From Bowmanella dokdonensis (GTDB lineage Bacteria > Pseudomonadota > Gammaproteobacteria > Enterobacterales > Alteromonadaceae), in the NCBI RefSeq assembly GCF_017254865.1, contig NZ_JAFKCV010000012.1, forward strand, positions 52,687 to 116,686: a stretch of 64,000 nucleotides of DNA. Reading direction: 5' to 3'. The stretch's first letter is position 1. Each line of letters starts with the position of its first letter. A program made the position numbers and the translations under genes. Below the pieces are notes generated by a model. That model did not search any database. It had not been told where the DNA came from and saw only the letters and a program-made list of their open reading frames with translations. Positions 46,658 to 55,937 of this stretch are shown piece by piece.

Positions 46658-48685
46658 TTATTCTTCAGCCTCAAAACTCAGCAACTCGGCGCCGCCGTCT
46701 ACCAGCTCACCCGGCTGATAGAAAAATTCCAGCACTTTGCCGGCCTTGGGTGCCTTTAGACTGTGCTCCATCTTCATGGCTTCCATAATCACCAGCACCT
46801 GGCCTTTTTCCACCATTTCCCCTGGCTCGACAGCATGATTTACCACCGTACCGTTCATGGGAGCAGTAAAGCCGCCAGCATGCTGATCATGATCCAGCAG
46901 GCCAAGATCCGGCAGTTTCTGTCTAAAGTGCAGGGCGCTGCTTTGGGTATAAAGCGAACAACCCAATTCATTGCCGTTACCCAGCTCATCGCTGCCGATG
47001 ACCACGTTTTGGCGGTGGCCGTCGAGGATCACGGTAAAGTTGTCGCCGCGGATCTCGCCCTGGCATTCCACATTGAAGCCTTCTGCGCTGATCCGGTAAC
47101 GACGCTGTTGTCCCGCTGTCAGTTGACGCACATGCACCTGGTACACCTCATCATGGATCTGAATATCCAGATGCTGTACGTGATCCACATTGGCACGCCA
47201 GGCATTCATACATTGCCAGGGGCTGTGAGGATCCTGTTGGCTGGGCCCGGACTGCTGATGTTGTTTGTCCTGGGTCAGTACCAGATACAGGGCTGCAAGT
47301 GGCAACAGTCCGGCGATATCCGCCTCGTTTTTAAGGAAAATCTCGCTCTGGTGCTTATCGATAAATCCGGTATCCAGATTCGCCTGTTTGAAGGCTTTGG
47401 TATTGGCCAGGTTATACAAAAAGCCGATATTAGTGGTCACGCCCATTATCCGGTACTCGGACAGGGCTTTGGCCAGGCGGCGCAGGGCTTTGGGTCTGTC
47501 TTCGTCCCACACGATCAGTTTGGCGATCATCGGATCATAGTAAACAGAAACCTTGTCACCCTGGCGCACCCCGGTATCCACCCGCACATGCTCGGATTCA
47601 TCCGGCGGCTGCAGGAAGCTTAATGTCCCGGTGGCCGGTAAGAATTCATTGTCCGGATCCTCGGCGTATACCCGCGCCTCAAACGCATGACCGTTGATTT
47701 TCAGTTCATCCTGTTTAAGGGGCAGATCTTCGCCGCTGGCCACCCGAATCTGCCATTCCACCAGATCCTGGCCGGTGATCATCTCAGTCACCGGATGCTC
47801 CACCTGCAGTCGGGTGTTCATTTCCATAAAGTAGAAGCTGCCGTCGGTATCCAGCAGAAATTCCACCGTGCCGGCACCCACATAGCCAATGGCCGAGGCG
47901 GCTTTAAGGGCCGCTTCACCCATCTGTTTGCGTAAGTCCTCGGTCATGCCGGGGGCAGGGGCTTCCTCGATGACTTTCTGGTGGCGACGCTGCACCGAAC
48001 AATCCCGCTCAAACAGGTACACGCCGTTACCGTGCATATCGCAGAACACCTGAATTTCCACATGCCGCGGCTGGGTCAGGTATTTTTCCACCAACATCTG
48101 CTCGTCGCCAAAACTGGCCATGGCTTCACGCTTGGCTGCCGCCAGGGCCTGTTCGAATTCTTTTTCATGGTGCACCTGGCGCATGCCTTTACCGCCACCG
48201 CCGGCGGCGGCTTTCAGCAGTACCGGATAGCCCATGGCATCGGCCTGCTGCTTGAGCAGGGCGGGGCTTTGATCGTCACCGTGGTAGCCGGGAACCAACG
48301 GCACGCCGGCCGCTTCCATAATCTTCTTCGCTGCAGATTTTGAGCCCATGGCATCGATGGCGGGTACAGGCGGACCGACAAACACAATCTGGTTGTCTTC
48401 GCACAGGCGGGCAAACTCGGCGTTCTCGGACAAGAAGCCGTAGCCCGGGTGAATCATATCCGCACCCACCTTACGGGCCACCTCGATAATTTTCTGTGCC
48501 TGCAGGTAGCTGTCTCTGGACGGCGCCGGCCCGATATGCACGGCTTCATCGGCCATCTGCACATGCAGGGCATTGGCATCGGCATCGGAGTACACCGCCA
48601 CCGTATGGATCCCCATGCGCTTGGCTGTTCTGATAATCCGGCAGCTGATTTCGCCGCGATTGGCAATCAATAACTTCACTAGCAT
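46658..48685 (-). CDS. liuD: Methylcrotonyl-CoA carboxylase biotin-containing alpha subunit
   Basis: This subunit carboxylates biotin and carries it to the LiuB subunit. The 675-residue product has an N-terminal biotin carboxylase domain (LIANRGEISCRIIRTAKRMG, KAAAGGGGKGMRQV, MEMNTRLQVEHPVTEMITG) and a C-terminal biotinyl domain with the lysine in VIMEAMKMEHSL. Ten residues per turn of the linker are poorly conserved between them, as usual. Between its stop and liuE lies a short GCAGTTGGC-type inverted repeat (46625-46657). The start is three bases after liuC. Confidence 0.96.
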   Translation of the reverse strand: MLVKLLIANRGEISCRIIRTAKRMGIHTVAVYSDADANALHVQMADEAVHIGPAPSRDSYLQAQKIIEVARKVGADMIHPGYGFLSENAEFARLCEDNQIVFVGPPVPAIDAMGSKSAAKKIMEAAGVPLVPGYHGDDQSPALLKQQADAMGYPVLLKAAAGGGGKGMRQVHHEKEFEQALAAAKREAMASFGDEQMLVEKYLTQPRHVEIQVFCDMHGNGVYLFERDCSVQRRHQKVIEEAPAPGMTEDLRKQMGEAALKAASAIGYVGAGTVEFLLDTDGSFYFMEMNTRLQVEHPVTEMITGQDLVEWQIRVASGEDLPLKQDELKINGHAFEARVYAEDPDNEFLPATGTLSFLQPPDESEHVRVDTGVRQGDKVSVYYDPMIAKLIVWDEDRPKALRRLAKALSEYRIMGVTTNIGFLYNLANTKAFKQANLDTGFIDKHQSEIFLKNEADIAGLLPLAALYLVLTQDKQHQQSGPSQQDPHSPWQCMNAWRANVDHVQHLDIQIHDEVYQVHVRQLTAGQQRRYRISAEGFNVECQGEIRGDNFTVILDGHRQNVVIGSDELGNGNELGCSLYTQSSALHFRQKLPDLGLLDHDQHAGGFTAPMNGTVVNHAVEPGEMVEKGQVLVIMEAMKMEHSLKAPKAGKVLEFFYQPGELVDGGAELLSFEAEE

Positions 48686-48688
48686 GGG

Positions 48689-49474
48689 TTACTCCTGGTA
48701 CCAACTGGGCTTACGTTTTTCCAAAAAGGCATTTAAGCCCTCCTGACCCTGTTCTGACACGCGGATGGTGGCGATACGCAGGCTGGTTTTTTCCATTAAT
48801 TCTTCATCGTCGCTGGGCTCGGTGACATCGAAAATCAGCTGCTTGGCCGCCGCCACCGCATCCGGGCTGTTTTTCAGGATCTGGGCAATCAGATCTTCCA
48901 CCGTCTGATCCAGCTCCTCCTCGGTGACCGCCTCGCTGAGCAGGCCCAAGTCACTGGCCCGGTGGGCCGAGAACACCTCGGCCGTAGTGAAATAGCGCCG
49001 GGCGGTGCGTTTGCCGATGGCTTCAATCACATAGGGGCTGATGGTGGCCGGAATCAGGCCCAGCTTTACTTCGCTTAAACAGAACTTGCTCATCTTGCTG
49101 CCGATGGCCATGTCACAGCAGGCTATCAGGCCCACTGCACCACCAAAGGCGGCCCCCTGTACCTTGGCGATACTGGGTTTGGGCAAAAAGTTCAGGGTAT
49201 GCAGCATCATCGCCAGAGCTTTGGCATCGGTGACATTTTCTTCGAAACTGTAGCCGGCCATGCGCTTCATCCAGTTGGCATCGGCACCGGCGCAGAAGCT
49301 TTTGCCGTTGGCAGCCAGCACCAATACCCGCACCTTTGGGTCCTCGCCGGCCTGTTTGAACAACCGGGTCAGTTCATGGATCAGGGTATCGTCGAAGGCA
49401 TTGTGCTTCTCAGGACGATTAAGCGTGACAGTGGCAACGCCCCTGGCATCGACTTCATAAAGTACTTCTGACAT
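48689..49474 (-). CDS. liuC: Methylglutaconyl-CoA hydratase
   Basis: This crotonase-fold enzyme hydrates 3-methylglutaconyl-CoA to HMG-CoA. The 261-residue product has VTLNRPEKHNAFD, the oxyanion-hole segment AANGKSFCAGADANWMKRM, and the catalytic region AFGGAVGLIACCDMAIGS. Its place between the two methylcrotonyl-CoA carboxylase subunits, nine bases after liuB, fixes the substrate within the family. Confidence 0.94.
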   Translation of the reverse strand: MSEVLYEVDARGVATVTLNRPEKHNAFDDTLIHELTRLFKQAGEDPKVRVLVLAANGKSFCAGADANWMKRMAGYSFEENVTDAKALAMMLHTLNFLPKPSIAKVQGAAFGGAVGLIACCDMAIGSKMSKFCLSEVKLGLIPATISPYVIEAIGKRTARRYFTTAEVFSAHRASDLGLLSEAVTEEELDQTVEDLIAQILKNSPDAVAAAKQLIFDVTEPSDDEELMEKTSLRIATIRVSEQGQEGLNAFLEKRKPSWYQE

Positions 49475-49483
49475 GCTGCCTCC

Positions 49484-51091
49484 TTACATGCGGAACACCC
49501 CGAAACGGGTGTCCTCCAGCGGTTTATTCAGAGCGGCGGACAGGGACAGGCCCAGCACCAACCGGGTGTCGGCAGGATCGATAACGCCGTCATCCCACAG
49601 GCGCGCTGAGGCGTAATAGGGATGTCCCTGATGTTCATAGTCGTCGATGACGGGCTGTTTAAAGGCCTGTTCTTCCTCTTTACTCCAGCTTTCGCCGTTG
49701 CGCTCTTTCTGATCCCGTTTGACCTGGGCCAGCACGCCGGCAGCCTGCTCGCCACCCATCACTGAGATGCGCGCGTTGGGCCACATAAACAAAAAGCGTG
49801 GGTCGTAGGCACGGCCGCACATGCCGTAGTTGCCGGCGCCGAAGCTGCCGCCGATCAGCACGGTAAACTTGGGCACCTTGGCACAGGCCACTGCGGTGAC
49901 CATCTTGGCGCCGTGCTTGGCGATACCGCCGGCCTCATACTGTTTGCCCACCATAAAGCCGGTGATGTTCTGCAAAAACACCAGGGGGATCTTGCGCTGG
50001 GCGCACAGCTCAATAAAGTGCGCGCCTTTTTGCGCCGATTCGCTAAATAAAATCCCGTTATTGGCGATAATGCCCACCGGATAGCCGAAGATGCGCGCAA
50101 ATCCGCACACCAGGGTATTGCCGTACAGGGCCTTGAATTCATCGAATTCGGAGCCGTCCACGATGCGGGCGATGATTTCCCGTACATCGAATGACTGACG
50201 GGTATCCTTGGGGATGATGCCGTAGATTTCTTCGGCATCGTAAAGCGGATCCACCGGTGGCGTGATATGCAGGCCAACAGGCTTGGTGCGGTTGAGTCTG
50301 GCCACCGCATCCCGGGCCAGTTGCAGGGCGTGGTGATCATTATTGGCCAGGTAGTCGGCCACCCCGGAAGTACGGCAATGCACGTCGCCGCCGCCCAGCT
50401 CTTCTGCCGTGACCACCTCACCGGTGGCGGCTTTCACCAGTGGCGGACCGCCAAGGAAAATAGTGCCCTGTTCGCGCACGATGATGGACTCATCGGCCAT
50501 GGCCGGCACATAGGCACCGCCCGCGGTACAGGAGCCCATCACCACGGCAATTTGCGGAATATTGGCCGCAGACAGGTTGGCCTGGTTGTAGAAAATCCGG
50601 CCGAAATGCTCCCTGTCGGGAAACACATCGTCCTGGCGCGGCAGGTTAGCCCCGCCGCTGTCCACCAGATAGATGCAGGGCAGGTTGTTCTGCTCGGCGA
50701 TGGTCTGGGCGCGCAGGTGTTTTTTCACCGTCAGCGGGTAATAGGTCCCGCCTTTTACCGTGGCGTCGTTCGCCACAATCATGCACTCGACGCCGGATAC
50801 CCGGCCAATACCGGCAATCAGGCCGGCGGCGGGCACATAGTCGTCGTAGACCTGCCAGGCCGCCAGTTGTGACAGCTCCAGAAAAGGCGAGCCGGGATCG
50901 AGCAGGGCATTAATGCGCTCGCGGGGCAACAGTTTGCCCCGGTCGGTATGACGTTTATTGGCCTGCTCGCCGCCGCCTTGCTGGATCTGGGCTATCTTTT
51001 CGCGCAGATCCGCCACCTGCTTTTGCATATGCGCGGCATTGTCGGCAAAGGCCTGACTCTTGTTGTTAATTTTGGTTTCGATACGGGGCAC
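49484..51091 (-). CDS. liuB: Methylcrotonyl-CoA carboxylase carboxyltransferase (beta) subunit
   Basis: This subunit transfers the carboxyl group from biotin to 3-methylcrotonyl-CoA. The 535-residue product has the carboxyltransferase folds with [36 protein letters not shown] and the C-terminal [20 protein letters not shown]. The length matches other bacterial beta subunits. A 102-base gap containing 7-bp repeats separates it from liuA, although it is in the same operon. Confidence 0.96.
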   Translation of the reverse strand: MPRIETKINNKSQAFADNAAHMQKQVADLREKIAQIQQGGGEQANKRHTDRGKLLPRERINALLDPGSPFLELSQLAAWQVYDDYVPAAGLIAGIGRVSGVECMIVANDATVKGGTYYPLTVKKHLRAQTIAEQNNLPCIYLVDSGGANLPRQDDVFPDREHFGRIFYNQANLSAANIPQIAVVMGSCTAGGAYVPAMADESIIVREQGTIFLGGPPLVKAATGEVVTAEELGGGDVHCRTSGVADYLANNDHHALQLARDAVARLNRTKPVGLHITPPVDPLYDAEEIYGIIPKDTRQSFDVREIIARIVDGSEFDEFKALYGNTLVCGFARIFGYPVGIIANNGILFSESAQKGAHFIELCAQRKIPLVFLQNITGFMVGKQYEAGGIAKHGAKMVTAVACAKVPKFTVLIGGSFGAGNYGMCGRAYDPRFLFMWPNARISVMGGEQAAGVLAQVKRDQKERNGESWSKEEEQAFKQPVIDDYEHQGHPYYASARLWDDGVIDPADTRLVLGLSLSAALNKPLEDTRFGVFRM

Positions 51092-51109
51092 AAGGCACTC
51101 CTGAATAAA

Positions 51110-51190
51110 AGTTATCAGTTTTCAGTGATCAGTTGGCAGCTATCAATGGTCTGTGGCTTGCCTGACCACTGATAACTGCACACTGAAAAC
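51110..51190. repeat. Two facing arrays of 7-bp units (AGTNNTC) in the liuA-liuB gap
   Basis: On the plus strand 51110-51151 reads AGTTATC, AGTTTTC, AGTGATC, AGTTGGC, AGCTATC, AATGGTC. On the minus strand 51190-51163 reads AGTTTTC, AGTGTGC, AGTTATC, AGTGGTC, starting just after the liuA stop codon. The two arms can pair, giving an imperfect hairpin inside the operon transcript. Confidence 0.85.
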
Positions 51191-51193
51191 TTG

Positions 51194-52363
51194 TTACATC
51201 GATTCTTTAAAGAGTTCGCGGCCAATCAGCATGCGGCGGATCTCTGAGGTGCCGGCACCGATTTCATACAGCTTGGCATCACGCAACAAGCGTCCCGCCG
51301 GGAATTCATTGATATAGCCGTTACCGCCTAACAGCTGAATTGCATCCAGCGCCATTTTGGTGGCCAGCTCAGCCGAATAGAGGATAGCACCTGCGGCATC
51401 CTTACGGGTGGTTTCACCCCGGTCACAGGACTTGGCCACGGTGTAGACATAGGCCCGGGCGGCATTCATCTGGGTGTACATATCGGCCACTTTACCCTGT
51501 ACCAGCTGGAACTCACCGATGCTCTGACCGAACTGCTTACGGTCATGAATATAAGGCACCACCAGATCCATACAGGCCTGCATAATGCCCAGGGGGCCGC
51601 CGGAGAGCACCAGACGTTCGTAGTCCAGGCCGCTCATCAGCACTTTAACGCCGCCGCCTTCCTGACCGAGGATGTTTTCGGCCGGCACTTCACAGTTGTC
51701 GAACACCAGCTCACAGGTGTTGGAGGAGCGCATGCCCAGCTTATCCAGCTTCTGTGCCTGACTGAAACCGGGGAAATCCCGCTCGACGATAAAGGCGGTG
51801 ATGCCTTTGGGACCGGCATTCACATCGGTCTTGGCATAGATCACAAAGGTATGGGCATCAGGGCCGTTGGTGATCCACATCTTGTTGCCGTTTAGGATGT
51901 ATTTGTCGCCTTTTTTCTCGGCGCGCAGCTTCATGCTGACCACGTCAGAGCCGGCATTGGGCTCGCTCATGGCCAGAGCACCAATCTGCTCGCCACTAAT
52001 CAGGCCCGGCAGGTATTTTTTGCGCTGGGCATCGTTACCGTTTTTAAAGATCTGATTCACGCACAGGTTGGAATGGGCGCCGTAGCTCAGGCCGATACCG
52101 GCACTGGCGCGGCTGATTTCTTCCATGGCAATCACGTGGGCCAGGTAGCCCATATCGGCACCGCCATATTGCTCGGACACCGTTACCCCCAGCAGGCCCA
52201 TTTCGCCGAATTTGGTCCACAGTTCGTTGGGGAAGGCATTGTCTTGGTCGGCCTTTTCCGCCAGCGGCGCAATCTCACCCTGGGCAAAGGCGTAGACGTG
52301 GTCGCGAAGCATATCGATTTCTTCGCCAAGACCGAAGTTCAGGGTAGGGTAAGGGGCGTTCAT
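51194..52363 (-). CDS. liuA: Isovaleryl-CoA dehydrogenase
   Basis: This FAD enzyme oxidises isovaleryl-CoA to 3-methylcrotonyl-CoA. The 389-residue product has the acyl-CoA dehydrogenase motifs [35 protein letters not shown] and the C-terminal [20 protein letters not shown] and [18 protein letters not shown]. Its start overlaps the liuR stop by four bases, so regulator and enzyme are coupled. It is the first enzyme gene of the leucine pathway here. Confidence 0.96.
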   Translation of the reverse strand: MNAPYPTLNFGLGEEIDMLRDHVYAFAQGEIAPLAEKADQDNAFPNELWTKFGEMGLLGVTVSEQYGGADMGYLAHVIAMEEISRASAGIGLSYGAHSNLCVNQIFKNGNDAQRKKYLPGLISGEQIGALAMSEPNAGSDVVSMKLRAEKKGDKYILNGNKMWITNGPDAHTFVIYAKTDVNAGPKGITAFIVERDFPGFSQAQKLDKLGMRSSNTCELVFDNCEVPAENILGQEGGGVKVLMSGLDYERLVLSGGPLGIMQACMDLVVPYIHDRKQFGQSIGEFQLVQGKVADMYTQMNAARAYVYTVAKSCDRGETTRKDAAGAILYSAELATKMALDAIQLLGGNGYINEFPAGRLLRDAKLYEIGAGTSEIRRMLIGRELFKESM

Positions 52364-52758
52364 GCGAGTTTTCCTCTTGTCTGTTGTTCGAGTTCAATGC
52401 GACAGCGCTGCTCTAAGTCGTCCAGCTCATTCATCAGCATGCGGATGTCTTCCAGTTGCTGGGTCAGCACCGCACGCTTGTCGCGGATCATGTCCAGAAT
52501 CACTTCATTCTGGGCACGGGAGTTTTCATTGCTGTCATATAGGTTAAACAGGGTTTTGGTTTCTGCCAGCGAGAAGCCCAACCTTTTGCCGCGCAGGATC
52601 AGCTTCAACCGGATCCTGTCCTTCTTGTGGTAAATGCGGGTCTGGCCGTTGCGCTCCGGCTCCAGCAGGCCCTGCTCCTCATAAAAACGAATGGAACGGG
52701 GAGTAATGTCAAATTCCTGTGCCAGTTCGCCGATGCTGAATGTCTTGCTCGCGGTCAT
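52360..52758 (-). CDS. liuR: MerR-family regulator of the liu operon
   Basis: The 132-residue product begins [30 protein letters not shown], the MerR winged-helix signature, followed by a coiled coil and a short C-terminal part with few cysteines, so it senses an organic ligand rather than a metal. Position as first gene upstream of liuA identifies it as LiuR, known in gammaproteobacteria as a regulator of branched-chain amino acid breakdown. A palindrome just upstream of its start is a likely autoregulatory site. Confidence 0.93.
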   Translation of the reverse strand: MTASKTFSIGELAQEFDITPRSIRFYEEQGLLEPERNGQTRIYHKKDRIRLKLILRGKRLGFSLAETKTLFNLYDSNENSRAQNEVILDMIRDKRAVLTQQLEDIRMLMNELDDLEQRCRIELEQQTRGKLA

Positions 52759-52764
52759 GTGACT

Positions 52765-52778
52765 TTACGTTTACGTAA
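52765..52778. promoter_or_regulatory. Likely LiuR operator
   Basis: TTACGT-TT-ACGTAA is a perfect 6-bp inverted repeat 7 bases upstream of the liuR start codon. It resembles the ACGTAAACGTAA-like operators described for LiuR. It lies downstream of the predicted -10. Confidence 0.55.
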
Positions 52779-52794
52779 GCTGTAAGTTAACCTA

Positions 52795-52823
52795 AAGGTA
52801 AAGTAACAGTAACAGGGCGTCAA
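52795..52823 (-). promoter_or_regulatory. Predicted promoter of liuRABCDE
   Basis: On the minus strand TTGACG (52823-52818) and TACCTT (52800-52795) are 17 bases apart. The -10 overlaps a 10-bp palindrome ACCTAAAGGT (52790-52799). Confidence 0.5.
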
Positions 52824-52985
52824 CAATCCCTTGCGGTAAAGGCAATGGGTCGCGGCGAAAATGTCCACCAGGCTGTACGTTTGGCTTATGGTGCGCCGGG
52901 GAAGGTTGATTTAGCATGCAAATTGAACAGTGCAGCGCCTGGCTTGTCACACAGCCAGGCCCACAGGCAACATTGAGGAAATAAC

Positions 52986-54161
52986 ATGAGTCAGGATTCT
53001 GTAGTCATTGTCGCTGCCAAGCGCACCCCCATGGGCGGTTTTATGGGCAGCCTGTCAGGCGTGGCGGCCACTGAACTGGGCGCCAATGCCATCCAGAGCG
53101 TGGTGGAAAAAGTCGGCGCACAGGTCATCGATGAAGTGATCATGGGCTGCGTGCTGCCCGCAGGTCTTGGCCAGTCGCCGGCGCGTCAGGCCGCCATCAA
53201 GGCCGGTCTGCCACTGTCTGCCGGGGTCACCACCATTAACAAGGTCTGTGGCTCGGGTATGAAGGCGGTGATGCTGGCCCACGATCTGATCAAGGCCGGC
53301 AGCATCGATACTGCCGTGGCCGGCGGCATGGAAAGCATGAGCAACGCGCCCTACCTGCTGCCCAAAGCCCGCGGCGGATATCGCATGGGTCATGGCCAGG
53401 TGCTGGATCATATGATGCTGGACGGGCTGGAAAACGCCTATGACGGCCAGGCCATGGGCTGCTTTGCGCAAAGCACCGCCGATAAAGAAGGCATTGATCG
53501 TAACCAGATGGACGGTTTTGCCCTGTCGTCCCTGTCCAAGGCCAAACAGGCCATTGAAAGTGGTGCCTTTGCCGATGAAATCACCCCGGTGACGGTGGCG
53601 ACCCGCAAGGGAGAGGTCACAGTGGACACCGATGAGGGCCCCGGCAGTGCCATGCCGGAGAAGATCCCCAACCTGCGTCCGGCCTTTAAGAAGGACGGCA
53701 CGATCACCGCGGCCAATTCCAGCTCTATCTCTGACGGCGCGGCGGCTCTGGTGGTCATGCGCGAATCGGTGGCCAAGGCCAAAGGCCTCAAGCCCCTGGC
53801 CCGCATTGTGGGTCACAGCACCCACTCCATTGAGCCGGAAAACTTTACCGTGGCCCCGGTGGGCGCCATGCAAAAGCTGCTGGATAAGCTTGGCTGGCAG
53901 AGCAGCGATGTGGATCTGTATGAGATCAACGAAGCCTTTGCCATGGTGACCATGCTGGCCATTCGTCAACTGGAACTGGATGAAGCCAAGGTCAACGTCA
54001 ACGGCGGTGCCTGTGCGCTGGGCCATCCTATCGGCGCATCCGGGGCGCGGATCCTGGTGACGTTGTTGCACGCCCTGAATAAGCGCGGCCTGACAAAAGG
54101 CGTGGCGTCTTTGTGTATCGGCGGCGGCGAAGCCACAGCCATTGCGGTAGAGATGGTTTGA
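52986..54161 (+). CDS. atoB: Acetyl-CoA acetyltransferase (thiolase)
   Basis: This enzyme interconverts two acetyl-CoA and acetoacetyl-CoA. The 391-residue product has the acyl-accepting cysteine in TTINKVCGSGMKA, the NEAFA motif, GGACALGHPIGASGAR with the catalytic histidine, and CIGGGEATAIAVE near the end. It diverges from the liu operon and may share its control, since leucine breakdown and 3-hydroxybutyrate oxidation both yield acetoacetate. GAGGAAAT precedes the ATG. Confidence 0.95.
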   Translation: MSQDSVVIVAAKRTPMGGFMGSLSGVAATELGANAIQSVVEKVGAQVIDEVIMGCVLPAGLGQSPARQAAIKAGLPLSAGVTTINKVCGSGMKAVMLAHDLIKAGSIDTAVAGGMESMSNAPYLLPKARGGYRMGHGQVLDHMMLDGLENAYDGQAMGCFAQSTADKEGIDRNQMDGFALSSLSKAKQAIESGAFADEITPVTVATRKGEVTVDTDEGPGSAMPEKIPNLRPAFKKDGTITAANSSSISDGAAALVVMRESVAKAKGLKPLARIVGHSTHSIEPENFTVAPVGAMQKLLDKLGWQSSDVDLYEINEAFAMVTMLAIRQLELDEAKVNVNGGACALGHPIGASGARILVTLLHALNKRGLTKGVASLCIGGGEATAIAVEMV

Positions 54162-54164
54162 TAA

Positions 54165-54206
54165 GTAACCAGTGACGGGTAACGAGTGACAAGTTACCAG
54201 TAACAA
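54165..54206 (+). repeat. Six 7-bp units (GTNACNR) behind the thiolase gene
   Basis: GTAACCA, GTGACGG, GTAACGA, GTGACAA, GTTACCA and GTAACAA follow the stop codon after three bases, then a terminator. The family and orientation are the same as behind glnS. Confidence 0.85.
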
Positions 54207-54210
54207 GTGA

Positions 54211-54237
54211 ACAAGCCGGGCAATGCCCGGCTTGTTT
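54211..54237. terminator. Terminator between the thiolase and YciI-like genes
   Basis: ACAAGCCGGGC-AAT-GCCCGGCTTGT is an 11-bp perfect stem followed by TT. It overlaps the stop codon of the convergent YciI-like gene. Confidence 0.75.
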
Positions 54238-54535
54238 ATGGGAACCGAACCGGCTCTAATCCCGCGCCAATTACGATATGCCAGGGCTGCACCTGCCAGC
54301 TTTTAACCAGTCCATTGACCACATAGGGATCCTGATGGGCAAAGGCTTCGGCCACCTCCGGTGAATCGCCCTTAAATAACAACAAGGCTTTGTCCACCGG
54401 CTCAGCGGTGGCGCCCCCGGCTAACAGTTCGCCGCGCTCTGTGGCGGCTTTGGCCAGCGCGATATGGTCAGCCCGATAGGTTGCCCGGCGCTCAAGGTAG
54501 TTGTCCACCACTTGATAGGTGAGCAGGTAATACAT
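54236..54535 (-). CDS. YciI-like protein
   Basis: The 99-residue product starts MYYLLTYQVVDNYLERRATY and belongs to the small YciI/YCII-domain family of ferredoxin-like fold proteins, with the conserved His/Asp region RADHIALAKAATERGELL and the Asp in DPYVVNGLVKSW. The function is unknown; distant relatives are dehydratases or dechlorinases. The ATG overlaps the arsR stop by one base (TGATG), so the two form an operon. An alternative GTG start three codons upstream lies inside arsR. Confidence 0.85.
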   Translation of the reverse strand: MYYLLTYQVVDNYLERRATYRADHIALAKAATERGELLAGGATAEPVDKALLLFKGDSPEVAEAFAHQDPYVVNGLVKSWQVQPWHIVIGAGLEPVRFP

Positions 54536-54882
54536 CAGTTGCACTCCTTATCGCAGGCCGCGTCACTTTTGCCCAAACGGGTCAAATCCGGCTGGCAGTC
54601 GCCGGCGCAACACTCCTCATATAAAAAGGCCAGCAGGTTTTCCATCTGCTCAAAGGCCACCTTGCAATACAGGGTGCGGCCCTCCCGGGACTGGCTCATC
54701 AGGTCTACCTTCATCAGCTTAGCCAGATGGTGGGAAAGGGTAGAGGCGGGGATATCCAGCTTGTCCTGGATTTCGCCCACGCTCAGACCGTGGTGTCCCG
54801 CCCGCACCAGCAGGCGAAAGATACCCAGGCGGGTAGGGTGGCCAAGTTCGGCCAGTTGATTGGCGGCGTGTTCGAGTTGCAT
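54535..54882 (-). CDS. arsR: ArsR-family metalloregulator with Cys-rich tail
   Basis: The 115-residue product has a winged helix (PTRLGIFRLLV, then DIPASTLSHHLAKLMKVDLM) and a C-terminal tail with cysteines in EECCAGDCQP and ACDKEC, a likely metal(loid) site. It should repress its own gene and the divergent ArsP-type permease gene. Cysteine positions in the tail differ from the helix-3 CVC motif of E. coli ArsR, so the bound metal is uncertain; As(III), methylarsenite or another soft metal is possible. Confidence 0.9.
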   Translation of the reverse strand: MQLEHAANQLAELGHPTRLGIFRLLVRAGHHGLSVGEIQDKLDIPASTLSHHLAKLMKVDLMSQSREGRTLYCKVAFEQMENLLAFLYEECCAGDCQPDLTRLGKSDAACDKECN

Positions 54883-54913
54883 GCAAAGATCTCGGTAACA
54901 GTTTTAATCATTC

Positions 54914-54931
54914 TATATTTCTAGAAGTATA
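54914..54931. promoter_or_regulatory. Likely ArsR operator
   Basis: TATATTTCTAGAAGTATA is an 18-bp inverted repeat with one mismatch, and a second AT-rich inverted repeat (ATATAT-N6-ATATAT, 54943-54960) follows. Both overlap or border the predicted permease promoter. Confidence 0.55.
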
Positions 54932-54961
54932 TTGACAATTCTATATATGTCGAAATATATT
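54932..54961 (+). promoter_or_regulatory. Predicted promoter of the permease-glutathione synthetase operon
   Basis: TTGACA (54932-54937) and TATATT (54956-54961), spaced by 18 bases, lie between and over the two ArsR-type palindromes, so repressor binding would block it. Confidence 0.6.
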
Positions 54962-55050
54962 AGTTCCACATAGATGGAAATGAATACCGGTCAGTCAAAG
55001 GCCGCGACTTATTTCTACGTTTAACAATTCGATAATACTGGAAATATAAA

Positions 55051-55935
55051 ATGACGAGCTTCCTTGATACGCTGCATTTCTTTGTCACCACATTGGCAGA
55101 GTTACTGGTGCTGTTTGTGCTGATCAGCATGTTGGTTGCCTATTTGCAGTACAAACTGCCCCGGGCCAGGGTGCAGGCATTGCTCTGTGGTGGCAGCGGC
55201 TATCTGAGTGCCGCCGCCATGGGCGCCATTACCCCGTTTTGCAGCTGTTCCACCTTACCCATGATGGTAGGGCTGCTGCGGGCCAATGCCGCCTTTGGTC
55301 CGGTGATGACCTTCTTATTTACCTCGCCCTTACTCAACCCGGTATTGGTGGTCCTGCTCTGGACGCTGTTCAGTCTGCCGCTGATGCTTTTATATGTGTC
55401 GCTGGTGCTGGTTGTCGCGCTCTTAAGTGGGGTGCTGTTACAACACTTCGGCTTTGACCGCTATGTGACCCTGCCACAGGAGTGCGGTTGCACCGGCGCC
55501 GCGGCTGTGCCCGGCAAACCTCCCACTATGGCTGAACTATTCAGGCTGGCGGTCACAGAAACCCGCAGCTTTTTGCCTTACTTATTGCTGGGTGTGCTGG
55601 CCGGTGCCCTGATCCACGGTTATGTGCCCGCCAGTTTGCTGGCCAGTGTCTCCCGTGACGGGCAGTGGTGGCTGATCCCACTGGCTGCCACCGGCGGGAT
55701 CCTGCTGTATATCCGCGCCAGTACCATGTTGCCGCTGGCTGCCAGCCTGGTGGCCAAAGGAGTCAGCCTGGGCCCGGTGATGGCCCTGACCATAGGTGGC
55801 GCCGGCGCCAGCCTGCCGGAAATGATCCTGCTTAAACGCATCTTTCAGTGGCCGCTGATGCTGGCCTTTGTGGTGGTCGTGCTGGGCATGGCCTGTATTA
55901 CCGGTTTTGGTATTCAGTTTCTGATGGAGGGCTGA
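55051..55935 (+). CDS. ArsP-type permease
   Basis: The 294-residue product is a membrane protein of the DUF318/ArsP permease family with about eight helices. It has the motif ITPFCSCSTLPMMVGLLRAN and TSPLLNPVLVV, plus a second half GYVPASLLA and IYIRASTMLPLA. ArsP proteins export trivalent organoarsenicals; other members have unknown substrates. It lacks a clear second Cys-rich motif except QECGCTGAA in the central loop, which may bind metal. The divergent arsR and the following glutathione synthetase gene (2 bases) support a role in metalloid tolerance. Confidence 0.85.
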   Translation: MTSFLDTLHFFVTTLAELLVLFVLISMLVAYLQYKLPRARVQALLCGGSGYLSAAAMGAITPFCSCSTLPMMVGLLRANAAFGPVMTFLFTSPLLNPVLVVLLWTLFSLPLMLLYVSLVLVVALLSGVLLQHFGFDRYVTLPQECGCTGAAAVPGKPPTMAELFRLAVTETRSFLPYLLLGVLAGALIHGYVPASLLASVSRDGQWWLIPLAATGGILLYIRASTMLPLAASLVAKGVSLGPVMALTIGGAGASLPEMILLKRIFQWPLMLAFVVVVLGMACITGFGIQFLMEG

Positions 55936-55937
55936 CC

